43,314 nucleotides of DNA from an uncultured Coriobacteriaceae bacterium (GTDB lineage Bacteria > Actinomycetota > Coriobacteriia > Coriobacteriales > Atopobiaceae). Within the stretch, counting starts at the first letter, position 1. The number at the start of each line of letters is the position of its first letter. Below are positions 15,858-23,976 of this stretch, piece after piece. The stretch lies in the NCBI GenBank assembly GCA_902798915.1, contig CADBYM010000027.1:1-43314 (forward strand). Direction: 5' to 3'. Under the pieces are notes generated by a model. That model was not told the origin of the DNA. It searched no databases and saw only the letters and a list, made by a program, of their open reading frames with translations. The position numbers and the translations under genes were made by a program.

Positions 15858-16853
15858 CTATAGGTTGAGGTCACCGCCGAAGATCTCGGTGGTCGGTTGG
15901 TTGCAGTACACGTGATGGATGGCCTCTGCCAGCTCGCGGGCGACGGAAATCATCTTGATCTTTGAGCCTGGCTTGTTTGCGTCGGGGCAACGGACGGTGT
16001 CGGTCACCACGCACTCCTCGATGGGGGCGTTCTCCAGACGCTCCATGGCCGGACCCGTGAACAAGCCATGCGTTGCGCACACGTAGATGTCGCCAGCGCC
16101 CATCTCTTTGAGCTTGTCGAGGGAGCCGCACAGCGTGCCCGCGGTGTCGATCATGTCGTCATTGATGATGCAGGTCTTGCCCTTGATGTCGCCGATGATG
16201 CCCATGACCTCTGCTTGGTTGTGCTGGGGACGGCTCTTGTGGGCGATGGCGACCGAGCAGCCCAAGTGATCGGCGAGCTTCTTCGCGGCCTTGGCGCGTC
16301 CCATGTCGGGCGAGACGACGACGGTGTCGTCCCAATCGAAGCTCTTTGCCATGAAGTAGTCGCCGAGCAGGTAGAGCGCGGTGAGGTTTGTCACCGGGAC
16401 GTCAAAGAAGCCCTGAATCTGCCCCTGGTGCAGATCGAGCGTGATGACACGGTCGACACCGGCGGTCTCGAGGAGGTTGGCGACCAAGCGCGCCGTGATG
16501 GGTTCGCGTGAGTCGGACTTGCGATCCTGACGCGCGTAGGCATAGTGGGGGATGACGGCGGTGAGCGTTCCCACGGAGGCGCGCTTCGCCGCGTCGGCTG
16601 CCACGAGCAGCTCCATGAGAAGGTCGTTGACGTTGCTGCCGGCGATGGACTGGATGATGAAGACGTCGTCGCCGCGGATGGACTCGTCATATTTGGCGTA
16701 CGTCTCGCCGTTGGCGAACTTCTCCAGCTTGAGGCCACTCAGCTCGAGGTGCAGAATCTGAGCGATGCGCCGTGCCAGCTCGGGATTGCCTGTGCCGGTG
16801 TAGAGCTTGATTTCCTTCTCGACTACCAGGGGCTTGCTGAGGCTCTCGTACAT
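15858..16853 (-). CDS. prs: Ribose-phosphate pyrophosphokinase
   Basis: A 331-residue PRPP synthase that transfers pyrophosphate from ATP to ribose 5-phosphate, feeding nucleotide, His and Trp synthesis. Family signatures: FANGETYAKYDESIRGDDVF, YARQDRK, the PRPP-region DLHQGQIQGFF, VVSPDMGRAKAAKKLAD and the binding motif INDDMIDTAGTL. It starts immediately after the glmU stop (TAA then ATG with no gap), a sign of translational coupling. Confidence 0.96.
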   Translation of the reverse strand: MYESLSKPLVVEKEIKLYTGTGNPELARRIAQILHLELSGLKLEKFANGETYAKYDESIRGDDVFIIQSIAGSNVNDLLMELLVAADAAKRASVGTLTAVIPHYAYARQDRKSDSREPITARLVANLLETAGVDRVITLDLHQGQIQGFFDVPVTNLTALYLLGDYFMAKSFDWDDTVVVSPDMGRAKAAKKLADHLGCSVAIAHKSRPQHNQAEVMGIIGDIKGKTCIINDDMIDTAGTLCGSLDKLKEMGAGDIYVCATHGLFTGPAMERLENAPIEECVVTDTVRCPDANKPGSKIKMISVARELAEAIHHVYCNQPTTEIFGGDLNL

Positions 16854-18245
16854 TTAGTCTTCCTCCTGCATCAGTTTGCGGCGCTCTGCCGCCCAACCCT
16901 CTATTACCTGCTGCCGTGACCGTTCCAAGGCTAGCGCATCGGCGGGGACATCGTGCGTAATGCACGAACTCGCACCGACGAGCGCCCCGTCACCGATGTT
17001 GACCGGTGCCACCATCATGGTGTCGGATCCCACAAAGACGTCATTGCCGATGACGGTGGGATGCTTGTGCTTGCCGTCGTAGTTGCAGGTGATGGAACCA
17101 GCGCCGATGTTGACGCCCGAACCCATGGTGGTGTCGCCGATGTAGGAGAGGTGCGGAACCTTGGACCCCTCGCCGATGGTGGAGTTCTTGATCTCCACGT
17201 GGGTTCCCACATGGGCCCCCGCGAGCAAATGCGTGCCGGGACGCAGATATGCGCGCGGTCCGACGGTGACGCCCGACTCGATGATGGTGTCGTAGCCAAC
17301 CGTCTCCTCGATGCTTGTTCCGTCTGCGACGGTGACGTTGGTCAGACGCGTGTTTGGCCCAATGACGCAATCCGACCCGATGCGGGTGGCACCCCACAGC
17401 ATCGTCTGTGGCAGCAGCTCCGTGTCGCGTCCGACCGTGACCTCGGGTCCGACCCATACCTGGTTGGGGTCGAGCATGGTGACGCCCTCAGCCATGAGGC
17501 CCTCGTTGATGCGCAGCTGCATAATCTTGGTCGCCGTGGCAAGCTGGCTGCGAGAGTTGATGCCGAGAAGCTCGGAGTAATCGTCCGCGCAGATGGCCGA
17601 GACGGGCTCGTCGAGCTCCTTATAGATTGCGACCATATCTGTGAGGTAATACTCACCTTGGGCGTTGTCCGTGCCGATCTTGTCGATGTTTGCGGAGAGG
17701 CGCTTGCCACAGAAGCAGTAGATGCCAGAGTTGCATTCGGTGAGGCGTTGCTGCTCCTCGGGAGTGCAGTCCTTGTGCTCCACGATTGCCTCGACGGAGC
17801 CGTCGGCGGTACGACGAATGCGGCCGTAGCCAGTGGGGTCGGGCGGGCACATGGTAAGTACGGTGCAGGCGTTGTGGTGGGCGATTGTCTCGTCCACCAG
17901 CGAGACGATGGTCTCGGCGCGAATGAGGGGCGTGTCGCCATAGAGCACGACGGTGGGTCCCAAGAACGCGCCAAGCGCGTCGCGCACGCAACGCACGGCA
18001 TGACCCGTGCCTAGGCGCTCGGCCTGTTCGACGCACGTGACGTCTGCGTCCTCCGCAAAGATGGCGCGAACTTCGTCCGCGCCATTGCCGACCACAACGA
18101 CGATGTTGTCCGCACCGGCCTGACGGGCAGCGCGTACGGTCCACCAGACGAGCGGACGATCGAGGAGCTTGTGGGCGACCTTGGGGTGGGAAGACTTCAT
18201 GCGCGTACCCTCGCCGGCGGCGAGAACGATCGCAGTGATGGGCAT
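16854..18245 (-). CDS. glmU: Bifunctional UDP-N-acetylglucosamine diphosphorylase / glucosamine-1-phosphate N-acetyltransferase
   Basis: A 463-residue enzyme making UDP-GlcNAc for peptidoglycan and teichoic-type polymers. The N-terminal nucleotidyltransferase domain starts with LAAGEGTRMKSSHPK and holds LYGDTPLI. The C-terminal half is a left-handed beta-helix of hexapeptide repeats with RPGTHLLAGAHVGTHVEIKNSTIGEGSKVPHLSYIGD cut here into two parts: RPGTHL and HLSYIGD mark the acetyltransferase site. The upstream in-frame codons are excluded because GGAGG lies just before ATG 18245. It forms an operon with prs. Confidence 0.95.
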   Translation of the reverse strand: MPITAIVLAAGEGTRMKSSHPKVAHKLLDRPLVWWTVRAARQAGADNIVVVVGNGADEVRAIFAEDADVTCVEQAERLGTGHAVRCVRDALGAFLGPTVVLYGDTPLIRAETIVSLVDETIAHHNACTVLTMCPPDPTGYGRIRRTADGSVEAIVEHKDCTPEEQQRLTECNSGIYCFCGKRLSANIDKIGTDNAQGEYYLTDMVAIYKELDEPVSAICADDYSELLGINSRSQLATATKIMQLRINEGLMAEGVTMLDPNQVWVGPEVTVGRDTELLPQTMLWGATRIGSDCVIGPNTRLTNVTVADGTSIEETVGYDTIIESGVTVGPRAYLRPGTHLLAGAHVGTHVEIKNSTIGEGSKVPHLSYIGDTTMGSGVNIGAGSITCNYDGKHKHPTVIGNDVFVGSDTMMVAPVNIGDGALVGASSCITHDVPADALALERSRQQVIEGWAAERRKLMQEED

Positions 18246-18295
18246 AGTGCCTCCATTGATTGGATATTTGTCCAAGACGCATTCATTCTAACGCA

Positions 18296-18317
18296 CTTGG
18301 TACCGCACGGGACCAAG
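18296..18317. other. Inverted repeat in the glmU promoter region
   Basis: CTTGGT (18296-18301) and ACCAAG (18312-18317) form an imperfect hairpin in the gap between the HD-GYP gene end and glmU, both leftward. It could end the HD-GYP neighbour's opposing transcript or act as an operator for glmU. On the leftward strand TAGAAT nearby could be a -10 box. Confidence 0.3.
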
Positions 18318-18369
18318 AAACAACCGTTGACGGATTTTTTTGCATATTGATGTGCGTGACGTGCAGAAC

Positions 18370-21300
18370 TCATTCGCCGCTGAGTCGCTTGTGAATATTG
18401 TCGATGTCCTCCATGGTGCCTCCACCGGTGTCCGATGGCATGCGAAACTCTCCCCGCTCCACCAAGCGCAAGAACGCGTCCACCACGTCCTCGGTCAGCT
18501 GGGTTCCCCGCACCTCGCGGATGATGGAGACGGCCTTGTCGAAGTTCATTCGCTTGCGATACGGGCGGTCGGAGTACATGGCGTCGAAGGTGTCGGCTAC
18601 CGCGATGATTTGTGCGACGCGGGGGATTTCGCCCTTCCGGAGACCCTGGGGGTAGCCCTTCCCGTCGGGGCGCTCATGGTGTGCCCAGGCCCCTACGGCA
18701 ATTTCGGGCATGATGGAGATGCCCTCAAGCGCAGCGTGTCCGAGCGCGGCATGCGACTTGATGGTCTCGAATTCCTCCTCGGTGAGGCGGCCAGGCTTGT
18801 TGAGGACATCCGTGGAAATGCCGATCTTGCCGATATCGTGCAGCAGCGCAATGTTGTAGTAGCGCTCGATGGTATCGTCGTCGTAACCAAGTTCGCGGGT
18901 GAGCAGTTTGGTGTAGTGAGCTACACGGCTGGAATGGCCGCTTGTGTAGGCATCCTTCATGTCGATGACGCGTGCGAATGCCTCGGACATCTCGCGAATG
19001 TACGTGTGGTCCTCTTGCTGCTTCTGGAGGAGACGCTTCGTGCGGAACAATACCCACGCGCGGGCGACCAGCGCGATTATGATCCAGCCAAGGATGGCTG
19101 CCACGATGCGGAACCAGGTCTTCTCGTTCAGCGCGAGCTCCTTGCGGATGGTAACCCGCTGGGTTTTGCCTCCGCGCCCCATTGCGTCGTGTATCTGCAT
19201 GATGAAGGTGTAGGTGCCTCCGTTGAGGTTGGTGTAGTTGAGTGGCGTGAGCTCACTTGCCCTCATGGTGGTGCTCGTGCGGTCGAGGCCTCTGAGCGAC
19301 AGGGTGACCTGGGGGTCCATCAGCGAGTACGTGTAGACATAAGGATGTATGGTGAGGCGCGTGGTCTCTGAGGGCATCACGAGGTCTCCCTTCTCATCGG
19401 GGTATACCAAGGTGTCATCGGCCTCGATGAAGGGGACGGCCATCTTTATGTCGGTCACGTTATCGATGGGAACCTTGATGTTGACGCGCGCCACGCCTGT
19501 GCTGCCCGCGATGTAGAGGTTGCCGTCATCGTCAAGCTCGCTGTACGAGTTTGCGGTGGCGCTGGTCGTGAGGCCGTCACCATAACCGTAATACACTGTG
19601 TCGAACTCTCCGTTGGCAAGCAGCTCCTCAGCAGAGGCAACGTAGATGCCGGCGCTCGAGAGGACCCACACCTCGTCGTGATCGTTTTCGTAGAGGTCAA
19701 AGTTGTTGGGATACGGGAAGTTCTTTATGGTGGTTATGCGGTAGCGTGAATCCATGTACGAGATGGAATTGCTCGTGATGATCCACGTCACCTTATGTGC
19801 GTCATCGCGCTTGAAGCGTAGGATTATGTCAGACGAGAGCCCGTTGTCCACGTTCATGTGGGTGATTCCCTGCTCGCGTACGCAATAGAAGCCGTCACCG
19901 TCGGTTCCGATGAGCAGGGAGCCGTCGGCAGTCTCGGCGACGGTCAAGACCTCCGTGTTCTCGATGCCGTCCGCCTCGTCGTATACGTGTTCGACCTTGT
20001 CGCCGCGTATGGCAACGGCGCCGCCCGTGCACGCCGCGAGCATCCGACCGTCGGAGAGCTGTATGACGGTACGCGTGCGATCGGAGGGCATGCCGTCATC
20101 AGTCGTGAAGCAGGTTGCGATTTTGCCGTCGTAACGGATGAGCCCATGTGTCCCATAGGTGGAGATCCAAAGGTTATCGTCCTCGTCGTGCACGATGGAG
20201 CGGATGCGCGCTCCGTCAAGCATCTGGACGAGGTCGGTGTCTGCGAGTTCCTTGCCTGAGGCGGTCCGGGCGGATTCGATCGGCATCGCGGAAGCCTTGC
20301 CGTTGTCGTCTACGACGGTGAGGCCGCTGTCGGTGCCGATGAGCAACAGGCCGTGGTGCTTGCAGGTGGTGTTTACCACGGCTGGCTCAAGGCTGTAGCG
20401 CTCATACAGGTCGAGGAAGCGATTGTGCACCACCTTCATGACGCCCTGTCGCGAAGAGGTGAACCACAGGTTGCCTTCGTAGTCCACCATGGAATGATCT
20501 ATCGAGTTGTTGAGAGGCACGCTCGTCAGCTGGTGGGTCTTTCCGTCTATGACTGCGCCGATGCCGTTGTCCGTTGTTACCCAGAGCTGGTCGTCATACA
20601 TCTCCATGCTGTTCACATAGGATAGAGGCGATATGTCGTATTCCTCGGCATTGCGTAGGTCGCTGAGCAAGCCGTGGTAAATCTTTGATCCCTTGGTGCC
20701 GAAGTACGCCAGTCCGGGGTTCTGGAGGTCGGGGAGAATCGCGAGGATGTCGGTCACGCCAATGTCTTCGGCGGTGTAGTACGCGATCACGCGGCCTTCT
20801 TCCAGGATGAACACCGAGCCGTCGCGTGTGAGTCCATAGATGAGCCCTCCGGCGCCTGTGCGCAGGCTGTCGATGCTGGCCCCCAGAAGGCGCGAGTCGC
20901 TTAGGGGATGCAGGGTCATGTCGGGCGTGATCACGGCGACGCCCTTCGTGGTGGCCGCATATATGTTTCCTGCGGAGTCCTCGGCGATGGCACGTACGGA
21001 TGTGGAACCGAGGCCGCTGTCCTTCGAGAAGAACTTTAGTTCTCCCCGCGACATTACGGCGATGCCCGAGTCGTTGGTGCCGATCCACAGCCGATCCTGA
21101 CTGTCGGCGTACAGGCACACGACACTTGCCACGTTGGATGCGGAGTCCAAGAGCTCGAATTGATTGCCGTCGTAGCGTACGAGACCGGCGTAGCTGGCAA
21201 TCCAGATGAATCCCTCCGAGGTCTGGGCGATGGCATTCGCCTCGGAGATGGGAAGGCCGTTGGAGTTGTTGTAAAGCACTGCAGAGAAGCCGTTGCCCTG

Positions 21301-21483
21301 CGCATCGGCGAAGGGATTGACGATCGGGGGCCGCGAGTCTTTGGCCTCGGGCTTCGTCGAGTCAGTGCCGAGCGCGAGCGCCGGTGTTCCGGTGCAGATA
21401 CAGGATGCAGCGAGTGCTGCAAGCAGCACAAAGCAGATGAGGCGCGCACGGATGTGACGTCTCCTTGAGATGTTTAATCGCAT
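18370..21483 (-). CDS. Membrane receptor with beta-propeller, Y_Y_Y and HD-GYP phosphodiesterase domains
   Basis: A protein of about 1037 residues. An N-terminal signal or anchor helix (ARLICFVLLAALAASCICTG) is followed by two-component-regulator propeller repeats with the recurring pattern DSxxxxWIGTxxxG (SQDRLWIGTNDSG, GNLWFTS, NLWISTYGTHG). Next comes a Y_Y_Y-like beta domain, a membrane helix (IVAAILGWIIIALVARAWVLF) and a cytoplasmic HD-GYP domain with LLHDIGKIGI, HHERPDGKGYP and ADTFDAM. HD-GYP proteins usually degrade cyclic di-GMP. The propeller probably senses an outside ligand, as in hybrid two-component sensors, but here the output is directly a phosphodiesterase. ATG 21483 is chosen; the upstream in-frame ATG lacks a site. 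No diguanylate cyclase lies nearby. Confidence 0.88.
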   Translation of the reverse strand: MRLNISRRRHIRARLICFVLLAALAASCICTGTPALALGTDSTKPEAKDSRPPIVNPFADAQGNGFSAVLYNNSNGLPISEANAIAQTSEGFIWIASYAGLVRYDGNQFELLDSASNVASVVCLYADSQDRLWIGTNDSGIAVMSRGELKFFSKDSGLGSTSVRAIAEDSAGNIYAATTKGVAVITPDMTLHPLSDSRLLGASIDSLRTGAGGLIYGLTRDGSVFILEEGRVIAYYTAEDIGVTDILAILPDLQNPGLAYFGTKGSKIYHGLLSDLRNAEEYDISPLSYVNSMEMYDDQLWVTTDNGIGAVIDGKTHQLTSVPLNNSIDHSMVDYEGNLWFTSSRQGVMKVVHNRFLDLYERYSLEPAVVNTTCKHHGLLLIGTDSGLTVVDDNGKASAMPIESARTASGKELADTDLVQMLDGARIRSIVHDEDDNLWISTYGTHGLIRYDGKIATCFTTDDGMPSDRTRTVIQLSDGRMLAACTGGAVAIRGDKVEHVYDEADGIENTEVLTVAETADGSLLIGTDGDGFYCVREQGITHMNVDNGLSSDIILRFKRDDAHKVTWIITSNSISYMDSRYRITTIKNFPYPNNFDLYENDHDEVWVLSSAGIYVASAEELLANGEFDTVYYGYGDGLTTSATANSYSELDDDGNLYIAGSTGVARVNIKVPIDNVTDIKMAVPFIEADDTLVYPDEKGDLVMPSETTRLTIHPYVYTYSLMDPQVTLSLRGLDRTSTTMRASELTPLNYTNLNGGTYTFIMQIHDAMGRGGKTQRVTIRKELALNEKTWFRIVAAILGWIIIALVARAWVLFRTKRLLQKQQEDHTYIREMSEAFARVIDMKDAYTSGHSSRVAHYTKLLTRELGYDDDTIERYYNIALLHDIGKIGISTDVLNKPGRLTEEEFETIKSHAALGHAALEGISIMPEIAVGAWAHHERPDGKGYPQGLRKGEIPRVAQIIAVADTFDAMYSDRPYRKRMNFDKAVSIIREVRGTQLTEDVVDAFLRLVERGEFRMPSDTGGGTMEDIDNIHKRLSGE

Positions 21484-21601
21484 GGAAGAACCTCGCCTTG
21501 GTTGCCCCATCATACCAACTTAGCATAGCGTATTGTGGCGCCTCCCATGGTGAGCTAACGTAATATGGGTGGGTGAAGTCAGAGGACGAAGGGATTCCTT
21601 C

Positions 21602-22393
21602 ATGGAACAATGGATTCAAGAGTTCAAAGATGCGAGCGGGCTGAATGCCATCATCGTTGCGGTCGTGCTGCTCATGGTCACGACGTTCTTGTCGCGTTCT
21701 GCCGTGCGCTTGGTTCGCAAGGCGCTCTCGAGCGACGGGGCTCCGCTGCCCTCAAGCTCGCTCATCGAGAACATCGTGCGCATAGCCATCTGGGCGCTTG
21801 GCGGATCGCTCATACTCTCCATGTGCTTCGACGTCAACGTGGGGGGTCTGGTGGCCGCCCTTGGCGTCGGCGGCGTGGCCTTGTCGCTCGGCCTGCAAGA
21901 CACCATATCGAACTTCATCGGCGGCCTGCAGGTTACCCTCATGAAGATCGTTCAGCCGGGCGACCACGTGAAGATTGGCTCAACCGAGGGAATGGTGCTC
22001 GACGTTACCTGGCGCCAGACGGTCGTCAAGGACTTCGAGAACACCATCCACACCATCCCCAACTCCTCCATCAACTCGGGAGAGGTCGAAAAGATCGAGC
22101 CCGCGCATCTCGTGGCCACGATGCTCTCCTTCACGAACGACACGCGCGCCATTGACGAGACCATCCGTGTGATGGAGCTGCGTGCCAAGGAGGCCGTGGA
22201 ACAGGTGACCGAGCTTGAGCGTGACCCTTGGATTCTGCTCACGCAGATAGGGGAGTACGGCACCTGGGCAAAGATGCGCTTCGTCCTCAAGGACATGGAC
22301 CACGTGCGCGAGGCGCGTGACGCGGCACTGCGTGCCGTCTCGCCCTACACGCGCATGAACTTTGAGGACGTGCCAGATGGGAAGCGGGCATAA
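21602..22393 (+). CDS. Small-conductance mechanosensitive channel (MscS family)
   Basis: A 263-residue channel. Two membrane helices are followed by the pore-lining region (VGGLVAALGVGGVALSLGLQ then DTISNFIGGLQ) and the beta-domain signature QPGDHVKIGSTEGMVLDVTWRQT and IPNSSINSG. MscS proteins open under membrane tension to release solutes on hypo-osmotic shock. The length is close to the minimal E. coli type. ATG 21602 follows GAAGGG by 8 nt. The acetyltransferase starts 8 nt after its stop, so they form an operon. Confidence 0.92.
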   Translation: MEQWIQEFKDASGLNAIIVAVVLLMVTTFLSRSAVRLVRKALSSDGAPLPSSSLIENIVRIAIWALGGSLILSMCFDVNVGGLVAALGVGGVALSLGLQDTISNFIGGLQVTLMKIVQPGDHVKIGSTEGMVLDVTWRQTVVKDFENTIHTIPNSSINSGEVEKIEPAHLVATMLSFTNDTRAIDETIRVMELRAKEAVEQVTELERDPWILLTQIGEYGTWAKMRFVLKDMDHVREARDAALRAVSPYTRMNFEDVPDGKRA

Positions 22394-22401
22394 GGGGCGA
22401 A

Positions 22402-23082
22402 GTGCGGCAGAAGAGTCTGGAGCCACGGCAAGCGGCAGAGTTCGGGATTCGCTTCGAATCCTACGAGAAGAGCAAGCGTTTGGGACGGGCGGTCGGATGG
22501 CTGCTCCGGAGGGAGCAGGTGCGCTCCGAGGGAGAGGGTCGCGTAAAGCTGTTCGGGTCCGTCCTGCGCATCGTAGGCGAGCAGGTCGTGCTCGACCGCG
22601 TCGTCGACTCCGATGCGGAGGCCCTGCGTGACCTCATAGACAATCCGCGCGTGCAGCGCTACGTGCCGATGTACCTCTTCGAGAAGCAGCGCGAGGACGT
22701 CCACCGGACGATTCAGCTGCTCTATGGCGACCTGTTCACCAACGGGGAGTCGCTGATTCTGGCCATTCGCGAGAAAGGATCGGGTGAGCTCGCCGGCCTG
22801 GCGGAGTTCTATGGCTTGCGCGACGAGCTCCACAAGGTGAGCGTCGGTTACCGGCTACGCGAGTGCTTCTGGGGGCGTGGCTTCGCCACCGAGACCGTGC
22901 GCCTCATGGTGGGGTACTTGTACGGGAAGACCGACATCGAGATCATCACGGCCAGCGTCATGGTGGGGAATCCCGCCTCCGCGCGGGTCTTGGAGAAGGC
23001 CGCCTTCATCCGCACCGCGCAGGGCGTCGAGGAGGACTGGGGCTTCGACGAGCCCGTCATCGTGGACAAGTTCTTCTGCTAG
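22402..23082 (+). CDS. GNAT family N-acetyltransferase (RimJ/RimL type)
   Basis: A 226-residue protein. The first 55 residues are a charged extension; the GNAT fold begins at VLDRVVDSDAEALRDLI and includes VSVGYRLRECFWGRGFATETVRLMV, the acetyl-CoA loop region, and the final VMVGNPASARVLEKAAF. RimJ/RimL-like enzymes acetylate protein N termini or small molecules such as polyamines or antibiotics; the substrate here is unknown. GTG 22402 is chosen with AGGGG five bases upstream. It ends just before the decayed tRNA-Gln copy, marking the edge of the accessory segment. Confidence 0.85.
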   Translation: MRQKSLEPRQAAEFGIRFESYEKSKRLGRAVGWLLRREQVRSEGEGRVKLFGSVLRIVGEQVVLDRVVDSDAEALRDLIDNPRVQRYVPMYLFEKQREDVHRTIQLLYGDLFTNGESLILAIREKGSGELAGLAEFYGLRDELHKVSVGYRLRECFWGRGFATETVRLMVGYLYGKTDIEIITASVMVGNPASARVLEKAAFIRTAQGVEEDWGFDEPVIVDKFFC

Positions 23083-23113
23083 GGAACCGTGAGGGCTGCC
23101 CAAGCTGGGTCCT

Positions 23114-23236
23114 TCTGCCCTGCGGAAACTCGGGCTGAGGCACTCGGATTCGAATCTAGGTTGGCGGCACCAAAAACCGCAGTCCTAACCCCTGGACGAT
23201 GTCCCAGTGCAATCGCTGCGCTGGATACCAGCCATC
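23114..23236. repeat. Left copy of a 123-bp direct repeat containing a tRNA-Gln relic
   Basis: This stretch aligns without gaps to 30605-30727 at a constant offset of 7491 bp, both in the same orientation. Similarity reaches beyond the tRNA on both sides, weakens after 23236, and picks up again at GAGTATA in the tRNA promoter area. The two copies bracket the accessory segment. Confidence 0.85.
23135..23206 (-). pseudogene. Decayed tRNA-Gln(UUG) copy
   Basis: It is 72 nt and identical to the intact tRNA-Gln at 30626-30697 except for five substitutions (at 23138, 23145, 23155, 23187 and 23202). Three of them break helices: an A-C mismatch in the acceptor stem and A-G and A-C mismatches in the T stem. 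The anticodon UUG and the upstream TATACT box remain. The terminator seen after the intact copy is absent. It is probably non-functional. Confidence 0.8.
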
Positions 23237-23341
23237 AAGCGATGTGAGTATACCACAACCGTGTGCCCAAGGAACGAACTGATGGTACAAACAGCCCGGT
23301 CACTTGTACTAGGGTTACTGTTCACACCCCCGAACATAGGA

Positions 23342-23376
23342 CGTCCCACCCATAAGTCTGGCCTATGGGTGGGACG
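23342..23376. terminator. 13-bp perfect hairpin at the edge of a transposase remnant
   Basis: CGTCCCACCCATA (23342-23354) pairs exactly with 23364-23376 over a 9-nt loop. It lies just past the stop of the leftward transposase fragment, with no T run. It may be a terminator or an insertion-sequence end. Confidence 0.5.
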
Positions 23377-23381
23377 CGCCC

Positions 23382-23564
23382 TCACTCTCCAGAGAACACC
23401 CTGAGCACCGTGCCGTACGGGCTCATGCCACGAAGCCTCGCGGTCTTGGTGACTGTGAGGAAGTCGCAGTAGGGTGCCTGGTCGTTGTCGGTCGACCTGA
23501 AGCCGCCGGACTGCTTCAGCTTTCCCTTCGCGCACCTCAGGTGGCGCTCGATTCCTAATGCCGA
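23382..23564 (-). pseudogene. Transposase C-terminal remnant (IS66-like, tentative)
   Basis: The frame reads ...KQSGGFRSTDNDQAPYCDFL, then TKTARLRGMSPYGTVLRVFSG and a stop. This resembles the C-terminal end of IS66-type transposases, where a 'SGGFRS...' stretch is followed by a 'TARKxGxxxxxAlrxxf.G' tail. Only about 55 residues remain and there is no catalytic DDE domain. It begins inside the 42-bp palindrome shared with the opposite fragment. Confidence 0.5.
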
Positions 23565-23586
23565 CATCGGCATTAGGAATCGAGCG
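23545..23586. repeat. Perfect 20-bp-arm palindrome joining two transposase remnants
   Basis: The left arm CGCTCGATTCCTAATGCCGA (23545-23564) and its exact complement (23567-23586) flank the dinucleotide CA. Divergent transposase fragments start on either side, so both open with nearly the same residues. The perfect match suggests a recent inverted-junction event rather than old decay. Confidence 0.85.
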
Positions 23587-23767
23587 GCTCAACAGGGAGA
23601 TCAAGCGAAGGACGAAGGCCGTCGCGAGCTTCCCCGACGGGAAGTCCGCCGCGATGCTGGCCGCCGCGAGGTGCAAGTTCATTGCCGACGGAAATTGGGG
23701 CTCCAGGAGGTACCTGGACGTCAGCCTGTTGGACGGCTGGGACGAGAGGAGAGACATGGGGGTGTAG
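23567..23767 (+). pseudogene. IS256/Mutator-type transposase C-terminal remnant
   Basis: About 65 residues match the C terminus of IS256-family transposases: IERLNREIKRRTKAVASFPD, then AARCKFIADGNWGSRRYLD. The N-terminal and DDE catalytic regions are gone. It starts within the 42-bp palindrome. No terminal inverted repeats of a complete element are seen. Confidence 0.7.
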
Positions 23768-23900
23768 TTCTGCTTAAGTGTTTGATTACCGCCTCAAAGG
23801 GCTATGAAGAAATTTGCGAAAGATACTTGACGGAACCAAGGCCAAGGACAACGCACGGCAGATGCTCAACGAGCTTGTGTAGGGTTTCCTCTACGCGGTA

Positions 23901-23954
23901 CAGAACTCCCCGGGAGTTTTGCTCCACATGATACAAAGTTCCCGGGGAGTTCTG
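23901..23954. repeat. 15-bp inverted repeat with 24-nt loop
   Basis: CAGAACTCCCCGGGA (23901-23915) and its exact complement (23940-23954). Read leftward, the stretch also encodes two tandem 11-residue units of the type EQNSxGxLYxVE, so direct and inverted symmetry overlap. It lies just downstream of the leftward CAT-fold gene and could end its transcript, although no T run follows. The short sequence 23768-23900 shows no intact gene. Confidence 0.55.
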
Positions 23955-23976
23955 TTCCAAGTCGACCAAACAAAAA

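Noticed and set aside
23114..23206. Simple integrase attachment site (attL)
   Set aside because: Similarity to the right copy covers the whole tRNA and both flanks, not only a 3' core, and no integrase gene remains.
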